Origin: Candidatus Auribacterota bacterium
GTDB taxonomy: Bacteria > Auribacterota > JAFGBW01 > JAFGJP01
Length of the DNA stretch: 5,017 nucleotides
NCBI GenBank assembly: GCA_016929035.1
Contig: JAFGJP010000257.1
Location: forward strand, 1-5,017
Direction of reading: 5' to 3'
The notes beneath the pieces were generated by a model. The model saw nothing but the letters and a program-made list of their open reading frames with translations. It was not told where the DNA came from and searched no databases. Shown here piece after piece: positions 1-5,017 of this stretch (its first letter is position 1; every line of letters begins with the position of its first letter). A program made the position numbers and the translations under genes.

Positions 1-458
1 GTATCAAAAACAGCAACCTGGGGCACTTCCGGGAGACTTTCGCTTGTGGCTTCGATCCCAAGAAGATTCGGTGGATTATGAAGAGGGGCAAGCTCAGCAT
101 TTTTCTTGATGGCCTTTATCACATCATTGCTGATGTTAACAGATCCTGTAAAATCTTCTCCGCCGTGCACCACGCGGTGTCCGACGCCTTCGATTTCCTT
201 TATGTTTTTCAGGACTCCTCTCTCTGGGTCGACAAGAAGATCCTGTATAGCATGAATGGCTGTTCTGTGGTTGGGAAGATCCATTTTGAGCATAAGGGGT
301 TCGCTGTCGTATCGCTGGTGCATTATAGAGGAATCGTCGATACCGATCCTGTCAGCGATTCCCTTGGCCAGAATCTCGTAGTCGTCTTTTTCCTTGATAT
401 TAAAAAGCTCATATTTGATCGAAGATGAGCCAGAATTGATCACAAGAATCTTTTTCAT
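1..458 (-). CDS. ackA: Acetate kinase, N-terminal part (3' end of gene beyond the window)
   Basis: Acetate kinase interconverts acetyl phosphate + ADP and acetate + ATP in the cytoplasm, the substrate-level phosphorylation step after Pta. The 152 visible codons begin MKKILVINSGSSSIK, which is the family's N-terminal phosphate-binding signature (Asn8, Ser11, Ser13, Lys15). Next come GVGHRVVHGG (residues 91-100, with the substrate-binding Arg95), APLHNPPN (His127) and VAVFD ending in Asp152. From family knowledge these match Arg91, His123 and Asp148 of the Methanosarcina thermophila enzyme. The family is about 400 residues, so well over half is missing off the left edge; the frame is intact up to there. 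I chose ATG 458 because it gives the usual family N-terminus. An in-frame GTG at 470 would add four residues and lies only 3 nt from the GGAG, against 15 nt for the ATG, so the start is not fully settled. The gene lies 19 bases after pta and is very probably co-transcribed with it. Confidence 0.96.
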   Translation of the reverse strand, partial: MKKILVINSGSSSIKYELFNIKEKDDYEILAKGIADRIGIDDSSIMHQRYDSEPLMLKMDLPNHRTAIHAIQDLLVDPERGVLKNIKEIEGVGHRVVHGGEDFTGSVNISNDVIKAIKKNAELAPLHNPPNLLGIEATSESLPEVPQVAVFD

Positions 459-470
459 GGATTTAGGCAC

Positions 471-480
471 TCTCTCCTTA
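471..480 (-). promoter_or_regulatory. ackA ribosome binding site overlapping the pta stop codon
   Basis: On the minus strand this reads TAAGGAGAGA. The TAA is the pta stop, and AAGGAG is a good Shine-Dalgarno core that includes its last two bases. Termination on pta would leave the ribosome directly on the ackA site, which fits translational coupling. The spacing is odd: about 15 nt from GGAG to ATG 458, longer than usual, and about 3 nt to the alternative GTG 470, shorter than usual. Confidence 0.7.
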
Positions 481-1488
481 TGTGATGCTTTGACACTGGA
501 CAACGGTTATGGCGGTGACCCCGACAATATCTTCTACGGTGCAGCCGCGCGAAAGGTCGTTCACGGGTTTTTTCAGTCCCTGAAGAATAGGCCCGTAGGC
601 CGAGGCTCCTCCCAGGCGCTGGACAAGCTTGTAGGCGATGTTGCCTGCATTCAGATCAGGATAGATCAGAACAGCAGCATCTCCCTGTATAACGCTGTCC
701 GGACATTTTTTCTTTGCGACCGAAGGGACAAGGGCTGCATCACCCTGCATTTCTCCGTCAAGTTGAATAGCCATGTCAGCATAATCATTTTTAATTTTTT
801 CTTTGGCGATCTGTGTCGCTTTGACGACTTTTTCAATAAGAGGACTTTCCGCAGAGCCTTTTGTCGAATAGGACAAAAGCGCCACCTTGGGTTCGATCCC
901 GAACTGGATGGCCGTCAAGGCGCTTTGAATGGCAATATCGGCAAGCTGCTCGGCGTTTGGATCTTCCACAAGACCGCAGTCGGCAAAAACATAGGTCTTC
1001 TTTTCAAAGCACATGAAGAACATGCTTGAGACGATAGAAGTTTTTTTAGAAGCTTTGATGACCTGAAGAGCAGGGCGGACAGTTTCAGCCGTCGAGTGAG
1101 ATGCCCCGGATATCAGTCCGTCGGCTTTTTCTTCATAAACCATAAGCGTTCCGAAGTAATTGTTTTTTTTCACTGTCTCTTTTGATTGCTCGATGGTGAT
1201 GCCTTTGTGCTTGCGGAGCATGTAGAACATCTCGACAAGATGCGGCATTTCAGGAGATTTTGAAGGATCAATAACATTGATATTAGTGATATTGAATCCT
1301 TTTTGGCTATAGTAATTTTTAATGTCTTCTTCGTTTCCCAGAATGGTCACCTGAGCGATTTTTTCCTGAGTGATGATGTGAGCCGCATCAAGGATTCTTT
1401 TGTCCTCCCCTTCAGGAAAAACGATATGCTTGGGGTCTTTTTTCGCCTTTTCAATAACATCCTGGATAAATGGATTTTGTGCGCTCAA
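478..1488 (-). CDS. pta: Phosphate acetyltransferase (phosphotransacetylase)
   Basis: Pta catalyses acetyl-CoA + phosphate to acetyl phosphate + CoA in the cytoplasm and feeds acetate kinase. The 336-residue product has the usual length of the short, single-domain class, without the N-terminal regulatory domains of the E. coli-type enzyme. Family blocks appear in order: HIVFPEGEDKRILDAA (21-36), KADGLISGASHSTAETVRPA (121-140), FADCGLVEDPNAEQLADIAI (168-187), LLSYSTKGSAESPL (204-217), LDGEMQGDAALVPSVA (243-258), and AYGPILQGLKKPVNDLSRGC (297-316). The last contains Ser313-Arg314, matching the catalytic Ser-Arg pair of the Methanosarcina enzyme. The start codon is TTG (1486-1488): a TGGAGG sequence lies 6 nt upstream, the next Met is residue 81, and starting there would delete the conserved PEGED block. 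The gene is first of a pta-ackA pair and has its own near-consensus promoter. EutD-type enzymes are close relatives, but the ackA neighbour supports Pta. Confidence 0.97.
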   Translation of the reverse strand: MSAQNPFIQDVIEKAKKDPKHIVFPEGEDKRILDAAHIITQEKIAQVTILGNEEDIKNYYSQKGFNITNINVIDPSKSPEMPHLVEMFYMLRKHKGITIEQSKETVKKNNYFGTLMVYEEKADGLISGASHSTAETVRPALQVIKASKKTSIVSSMFFMCFEKKTYVFADCGLVEDPNAEQLADIAIQSALTAIQFGIEPKVALLSYSTKGSAESPLIEKVVKATQIAKEKIKNDYADMAIQLDGEMQGDAALVPSVAKKKCPDSVIQGDAAVLIYPDLNAGNIAYKLVQRLGGASAYGPILQGLKKPVNDLSRGCTVEDIVGVTAITVVQCQSIT

Positions 1489-1494
1489 TGTCTT

Positions 1495-1500
1495 CCTCCA
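1495..1500 (-). promoter_or_regulatory. Strong Shine-Dalgarno site that fixes the TTG start of pta
   Basis: The minus strand reads TGGAGG, then AAGACA, then TTG. A near-perfect GGAGG at 6 nt spacing supports initiation at the non-ATG codon. The flanking bases can fold as CUUUC-UGGA-GGAAG (five pairs, one G-U), which would partly hide the site. That fold is an inference and is weak. Confidence 0.8.
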
Positions 1501-1518
1501 GAAAGTGATTTGTGGAAA

Positions 1519-1542
1519 CCGAAAAAAACGCCTGCCTTTCGG
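1519..1542 (-). other. Hairpin in the pta leader
   Basis: CCGAAA and TTTCGG form a perfect 6-bp inverted repeat around a 12-nt loop within the inferred leader of the pta mRNA. On the transcribed strand the loop ends in a T-run shared with the right arm. The hairpin ends about 30 nt before the TTG start. It could be a weak attenuator-like stem or chance; I recognise no riboswitch class in the roughly 98-nt leader. Confidence 0.35.
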
Positions 1543-1578
1543 AAATTTCTTGTGTATTGCTCCTGATAACGCCTTGCA

Positions 1579-1754
1579 TTAATTAAAAAATTATCATAAC
1601 AATCAGGTCTCTTTTTGTCAAAACAAATAAGTCTGTTCTGATAAAACTTATGATTGAATACATGATGGAACACGGGCGCGGCTCCTGACCAGGCATGTCC
1701 GCCGCAGGGACGATGATATGCATTACTTTTTGAGAGTGATATTTTTTTAATTAA
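1579..1754. repeat. 18-bp inverted repeat pair bracketing a 140-bp segment
   Basis: The left arm at 1579-1596 reads TTAATTAAAAAATTATCA on the plus strand. The right arm at 1737-1754 reads TTAATTAAAAAAATATCA on the minus strand, a 17/18 match. The arms point inward and enclose the pta -35 box and a GC-rich patch at about 1671-1712; the -10 box overlaps the left arm. Both ends carry TTAATTAA. The size and layout resemble a MITE-like non-autonomous element, but the arms are AT-rich and low in complexity. Beyond a possible TTAA I see no clear target-site duplication. The arms are observed; the mobile-element reading is speculation. Confidence 0.35.
1593..1621 (-). promoter_or_regulatory. Sigma-70-type promoter of pta-ackA
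   Basis: Read on the minus strand, TTGACA (1621-1616) is a perfect -35 box. It is followed by exactly 17 bases and TATGAT (1598-1593), a 5/6 match to the -10 box. TG lies one base before the -10, giving an extended -10 (TGTTATGAT). Transcription should start near 1586, leaving a leader of about 98 nt before pta. This is the best promoter in the window and suggests that pta-ackA is transcribed independently of the upstream TPR gene. Confidence 0.75.
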
Positions 1755-1755
1755 G

Positions 1756-1778
1756 AAATCCGTGCGTTGTACGAATCC
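1756..1778 (-). terminator. Weak hairpin downstream of the TPR gene (doubtful terminator)
   Basis: In minus-strand RNA, GGAUUCGU and ACGGAUUU can pair over 8 bp, including three G-U wobbles, around a 7-nt loop. It starts 45 nt after the TPR stop codon. The stem is followed by CUUAAUUAAAAAAA rather than a U-run, so it is not a standard Rho-independent terminator. It is the only stem I found close behind the stop. Confidence 0.18.
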
Positions 1779-1823
1779 CTGATTTGCGTAGCGTTCCTGT
1801 AACTGATTGAGACGCCCCGGAGG

Positions 1824-4800
1824 TCAGTAGTAGATCATCTTAAAGAGGTCATGAGAGGAGTCTTTGTCCAGGGCTTCGAGGGTTTTTTGCTGGGCCTTGG
1901 ATTCTTCGAGCTGTCCGAGGAAGAGGTTGATGACTCCAAGATTGAAAAGCGCTTCTACGTTGCCGGGCTGGATGGAAACAGCTTTTTCAAGGTTTTTTCT
2001 GGAGTCCTGGTACTGTCCCATCTTTGCCTGTATCGTTCCAAGGTGATAGAAGGCGTCGGAGCAGGCGCCTGGAATTTTTGCCGCCTCGCTGTAATAAAAG
2101 AGAGCCTTGTCTAAATTTTTTTCATACTCGTAAATAAGTCCGAGCCGGATATAAGCTTCGGCAAAGGAAGGGTTCATCTTTATGATCTGCTGAAGCGTTT
2201 TTACGGCTCTGTCTTTTCCATCACAGCGGAGATAGACAAGAGCGGTGTGATAATTGATCCTGACGCTTTCAGGCTGTAGATTCACGGCTATTTCAGATTC
2301 CTTGAGAGCTTCACCCTTTTTCCCTGCCTTGCTGTAGAGGATGCCAAGCATGGAGTGAAAAAGAGCTTCATCAGGTCTGCTTTCAATGGCTTCCCTGTAA
2401 AGTTTTCCCGCTTCCTCGTAGTTGTTCATTCTGATGTAGAGAAGACCCAGTTTTTCGACAGTCTGAGGGTGAAAGGGTGAAAGGAGCAGCACCTGCCTGT
2501 AGTGATCTTGTGCGGGAGCGTGCTGATTTGTACTGGAATAGATGTCTCCAAGGAAAAGATGGATGTCAGCACAGTCCGGGTTCTCCTTGATGATGTTTTT
2601 AAAAACATCAATAGCCTCAGTGTATTTTCCGGTCTTGCAGTAGAGTTCACCTAATGTCTTGCGGGCATCGGCATTTGAGGGATTCAGCTGCAGGGACTCC
2701 TGAAGATTTTTTTGGGCTGCTTCCAGTCGAGACATCTGAACATAAGTCTTGCCGAGAAGAAAGTATATTTCCGGGTCATCGGCCCGCAGGAAAAGAGCGT
2801 CTTCGTAAGCTCTTACAGCTTTCTCATAATCGTTGTTTTCCATAAAAAGTCCGGCCAGTGTTTTCAAGTACTTCAGGTTGGCAGAGTCCAGGAGGATGGC
2901 TTCCTGAAGAGTTTCAACAGCCTTCTCTTTTTTATCAAGAAATTTATAAGAAAGAGAAAGGTAATAGCGGCTCTCAGCATGGTCTTTTTTAAGCAGGCAG
3001 GATTTTTCCAACGCTTCGGCAGCCTGGGAATAGTCTTCCATCTGAAAAAGAGCCAGCCCTAAATTATAATAAATAACAAAATTGCGGGGCTCCATCTGCT
3101 TGAGCTTATGGAAAAGCGCAGAAGCCTTTTTGTATTCCCTGATCTCCATATAAGAAGATGCGAGGGAAAAAAGGAACTGTGTATCCTCTTTTTTTTTGTC
3201 GAGAGCTTTTTCAAAAGCCTGCACAGCTTCATCAAACCTTTGGAGGTTAAAAAGTGCTTCTCCCATGCCGGCCTGTGCCTGCATATCGTCCGGCTGTATT
3301 CGGACAGCTTCAGCAAAAGACTGAAGGGCGTCTTCGTATTTTTTTTGTTCGAGATAACAGCTCCCCAGAAAGAGCACAGACGATGCGTCATCCGGCCGGA
3401 GGCGATGAGCTTCTTTGAAATATTCGATAGCCTTTGGATAGTTGCGCCTTTCATAATAGACCTGAGCCAGAGCCTTGTGGGCATCAACATCATCAGGTTT
3501 TGTCTGGGTGGCTTTTTTGAAGGAATCGATGGCTTCGGAAATCTTATTGAGGATGATATATGTTTTGCCTAAATTATAGAGGCACTCGGCATCTTTTTCG
3601 TCAAGGCGAAGGGCCAAAAGGTAGCTTTCCTCGGCTTTCAGATAATCGCCTTTTCTGAAGTAAATGTTCCCGATACGCTTGAAGATATCCGGGTTATTCG
3701 CATCCAGCTGAACGGCTTTTTGATAAATGAGAAGAGCTTTGTCATACTGCTCGCGTTTTTCATAAGCCATTCCCAGCTGGTAAGTCGCAAGAAAATGGTT
3801 TTCATCTTTTTCAAGTATTTTTTGAAAGATGTCCTGGGCCTCAGACGATTTGCCCAGACTGTTCAGCGCTAAGCCAAGGCCGCAGAGAACGTCCATATTA
3901 TCCGGCATCAGCTCTGCGGCTTTCTCAAAGTGAGGGAGAGCCGAGCTCGTAAAGCCGATTTTTTCATAGATCCTGGCAAGATTGATATGGGATTCGAAGT
4001 GGTCCGCGTCGAGGCGGAGAGCCTGATTAAAGCTTTCGATGGCTTCCTGGATCTTGCCTAGCTGAAGATAAGAATCCCCTGCTATAAAGTGAATGTCGGG
4101 GTTTTCCTTGTCCTGCAGGGCGGCTTGAGGGAAAGAGGAAATGGCCTTGTCATACTCTTTCATATCATAGTAAAGCTGAAACGTCTTGACAGGGATGTCC
4201 TTGATAAAAGCGGGCGGTGACTCCACGGCGGATAAAAGACGAAGCGCATTCTCAAAAGCATGTGCGGCTTCCGGGTTTTTTTCAAGATGCATGAGAGCGA
4301 GTCCAAGCTGATAATACGCTTCAGCGTGCTCGGGGTTCACCTCAAGGGTTTTTCTGAAGGATTCTTCAGCGTAGTCATATTGTTCAATCTTTACGTAGGC
4401 CATTCCCTGGAAAAAGAAAGCCTCGAAAAGGGCAGGGCTTATCTTTGCGGCTTCGAGAAAAGAGTTAAGAGCATCAGGATATTTTTCTTTTTCCAGATAG
4501 ATCATGCCTATCTGAAAATGAGAAAGGGCATGGTTTGAGTCGATATCGGTTATCTTTTTAAGAGCTTCCATGGCTTCCTCGAGAAGATTCTGGTCCTTGT
4601 AGGCCATGGCAAGAGAAAAGCGCGCTTCCGTGTTCCTGGGATCAAGACGGACAGCTGCCTGCAGGGAAGAAACAGCGCGGGGATAGTCTTTTTCCTGTAG
4701 GTAGATTTTTCCCAGTTCAAACTGTGCGTCAAAAAAATCCGGTCGCAGGACAAGAGCTTTTTCAAATTCTTCTTCTGCCTCGGTAATTTTCCCTTCGCGA

Positions 4801-4925
4801 CAGAGGCTGAGACCGCTTTCGTAATGCTTGAGAGAATTATCATCAGAAGAAGAAATGAAAGGGACCAGAAAAAAGATGCTTAAAATAGCAAGGCTAAAAA
4901 AAACTTTAAGGATTTTTTTTTCCAT
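1824..4925 (-). CDS. Exported protein made of 29 tandem tetratricopeptide repeats
   Basis: The 1033-residue product starts MEKKILKVFF, followed by a hydrophobic stretch to about residue 24 and then SSSDDNS. This looks like a cleavable signal peptide or an N-terminal anchor; there is no lipobox cysteine, so it is not a lipoprotein. From Leu32 to Ser1024 the chain parses into 29 units of 34 residues with the TPR pattern (aromatic/Leu-Gly near 3-7, Tyr 10, Ala 19, Phe/Leu 23, Ala 26, Pro 31). EAYYQLGLAL, ECLYNLGKTY and EALFNLGVIN are examples. The only break is a 7-residue insertion, SPPAFIK (236-242), after repeat 6. A 9-residue tail, HDLFKMIYY, ends the protein. No catalytic, porin or peptidoglycan-binding domain is present. 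TPR arrays are protein-binding scaffolds; here the array would lie outside the cytoplasm, so an envelope-assembly or secretion scaffold is an inference, with partner unknown. ATG 4925 is the only possible start: an in-frame TAA lies five codons upstream and no start codon follows before the signal sequence ends. No Shine-Dalgarno site precedes it. Confidence 0.95.
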   Translation of the reverse strand: MEKKILKVFFSLAILSIFFLVPFISSSDDNSLKHYESGLSLCREGKITEAEEEFEKALVLRPDFFDAQFELGKIYLQEKDYPRAVSSLQAAVRLDPRNTEARFSLAMAYKDQNLLEEAMEALKKITDIDSNHALSHFQIGMIYLEKEKYPDALNSFLEAAKISPALFEAFFFQGMAYVKIEQYDYAEESFRKTLEVNPEHAEAYYQLGLALMHLEKNPEAAHAFENALRLLSAVESPPAFIKDIPVKTFQLYYDMKEYDKAISSFPQAALQDKENPDIHFIAGDSYLQLGKIQEAIESFNQALRLDADHFESHINLARIYEKIGFTSSALPHFEKAAELMPDNMDVLCGLGLALNSLGKSSEAQDIFQKILEKDENHFLATYQLGMAYEKREQYDKALLIYQKAVQLDANNPDIFKRIGNIYFRKGDYLKAEESYLLALRLDEKDAECLYNLGKTYIILNKISEAIDSFKKATQTKPDDVDAHKALAQVYYERRNYPKAIEYFKEAHRLRPDDASSVLFLGSCYLEQKKYEDALQSFAEAVRIQPDDMQAQAGMGEALFNLQRFDEAVQAFEKALDKKKEDTQFLFSLASSYMEIREYKKASALFHKLKQMEPRNFVIYYNLGLALFQMEDYSQAAEALEKSCLLKKDHAESRYYLSLSYKFLDKKEKAVETLQEAILLDSANLKYLKTLAGLFMENNDYEKAVRAYEDALFLRADDPEIYFLLGKTYVQMSRLEAAQKNLQESLQLNPSNADARKTLGELYCKTGKYTEAIDVFKNIIKENPDCADIHLFLGDIYSSTNQHAPAQDHYRQVLLLSPFHPQTVEKLGLLYIRMNNYEEAGKLYREAIESRPDEALFHSMLGILYSKAGKKGEALKESEIAVNLQPESVRINYHTALVYLRCDGKDRAVKTLQQIIKMNPSFAEAYIRLGLIYEYEKNLDKALFYYSEAAKIPGACSDAFYHLGTIQAKMGQYQDSRKNLEKAVSIQPGNVEALFNLGVINLFLGQLEESKAQQKTLEALDKDSSHDLFKMIYY

Positions 4926-4936
4926 AAATATATAAC

Positions 4937-4942
4937 ATTATA
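4937..4942 (-). promoter_or_regulatory. Candidate -10 box very close to the TPR gene start
   Basis: The minus strand reads TATAAT, a perfect -10 match, 11 nt before ATG 4925. Transcription would start about 5 nt before the ATG, giving an almost leaderless mRNA, which fits the missing Shine-Dalgarno site. The -35 region at about 4960-4965 reads TTCTCT, only three matches to consensus. The region is AT-rich, so a chance match is quite possible. Confidence 0.35.
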
Positions 4943-4972
4943 ACTTAATTTATCGGAAGAGAGAAATTCATT

Positions 4973-5017
4973 ATGAAGAGATTTTTTAAGAAGCCGGGAT
5001 ATTCCTTACCAAATCAA
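4973..5017 (+). CDS. Possible start of a divergent gene (15 codons visible)
   Basis: ATG 4973 opens a frame reading MKRFFKKPGYSLPNQ that is still open at the window edge. A purine-rich GGAAGAGAG at 4955-4963 lies 9 nt upstream and could serve as a ribosome site. The gap to the TPR start is 47 bases, enough for a compact divergent promoter region; TATAAC occurs at 4931-4936 and 4939-4944. The basic N-terminus is too short to assign a family or even be sure the frame is coding. No function is proposed. Confidence 0.35.
   Translation, partial: MKRFFKKPGYSLPNQ

Larger units (their letters stand above)
1489..1823. other. Intergenic region between the TPR gene and pta
   Basis: This 335-base stretch has no convincing gene. 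It holds the pta promoter and leader on the minus strand, the 18-bp inverted repeats, and an ATAAGT/ACTTAT inverted repeat (1627-1632 and 1646-1651, 13-nt spacer) just upstream of the -35 box. A GC-rich island at about 1671-1712 sits between AT-rich flanks. A minus-strand frame of 62 codons from GTG 1673 overlaps the pta start by four bases, but it spans the promoter, has no good ribosome site and resembles nothing I know. I found no textbook stem-plus-T-run terminator for the TPR gene. Confidence 0.7.

Noticed and set aside
394..1029. Plus-strand open frame of 211 codons opposite pta and the ackA start
   Set aside because: It is fully antisense to pta, whose conserved motifs are unmistakable, and its translation shows no recognisable domain.
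1451..1579. ATG at 1579-1577 in the pta leader opening a frame of about 43 codons that crosses the pta start out of frame
   Set aside because: No SD site, only a few bases after the predicted transcription start, and no leader-peptide character such as a run of regulatory codons.
1485..1673. Minus-strand 62-codon frame overlapping the pta start by four bases, considered as a coupled small gene or leader peptide
   Set aside because: It begins at GTG upstream of the pta promoter, so the transcript from that promoter would lack its start; no SD site and no family resemblance.
3108..3572. Plus-strand open frame of 154 codons, and several others opposite the TPR gene
   Set aside because: The minus-strand frame gives a clean 34-residue TPR periodicity throughout; the antisense frames are by-products of the codon bias of the repeats.
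1854..4832. Recent DNA-level tandem duplication within the TPR array
   Set aside because: Adjacent repeats share only the TPR consensus residues; I saw no long near-identical copies, so the expansion looks old.
1824..4925. Annotation as O-GlcNAc transferase or SPINDLY-like, which similarity to TPRs alone might suggest
   Set aside because: The repeats continue to nine residues before the stop; there is no C-terminal glycosyltransferase domain.
1824..4925. Frameshifted or truncated remnant of a larger TPR-plus-catalytic-domain gene
   Set aside because: The frame is intact from signal peptide to stop, and I see no continuation of TPR or catalytic sequence downstream of 1824 in other frames.

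Overview
The window looks like chromosomal DNA of a bacterium that ferments to, or activates, acetate and uses Shine-Dalgarno-led translation. All confident genes lie on the minus strand: a long TPR-repeat protein gene on the right, then pta, then ackA running off the left edge. Base composition is moderate, with many A/T homopolymer tracts. I cannot name the organism. The pta and ackA products are ordinary members of widespread families, and the TPR protein is too repetitive to place taxonomically.

Left part (1-1488): pta (phosphate acetyltransferase, complete) is followed after 19 bases by the 5' part of ackA (acetate kinase, cut by the window edge). Together they form the standard Pta-AckA pathway: acetyl-CoA + Pi gives acetyl phosphate + CoA, then acetyl phosphate + ADP gives acetate + ATP. 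pta appears to start at TTG, placed by a strong Shine-Dalgarno sequence. The ackA Shine-Dalgarno sequence begins inside the end of pta, which suggests an operon.

Middle part (1489-1823): 335 bases of intergenic DNA. It holds a near-consensus sigma-70-type promoter for pta (TTGACA, 17-base spacer, TATGAT with an extended -10 TG) and a leader of about 98 nt with small hairpins. It also holds a pair of 18-bp inverted repeats (17/18 matching) that bracket a GC-rich patch. That layout could mark a very small non-autonomous mobile element or be an AT-rich coincidence.

Right part (1824-4925): one 1033-residue exported protein that is almost nothing but TPRs. By hand it parses into a signal sequence (about 31 residues), 29 repeats of exactly 34 residues, one 7-residue insertion after repeat 6, and a 9-residue tail. 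Its start has no Shine-Dalgarno sequence, a TATAAT box almost touching the ATG, and an A9 tract in codons 2-5. A divergent plus-strand ORF may begin at 4973, but only 15 codons are visible.

I found no CRISPR array, tRNA, rRNA, insertion sequence or defence system. The most unusual items are the uninterrupted exported 29-TPR solenoid, the expression signals at its start, and the inverted-repeat structure carrying the pta promoter.
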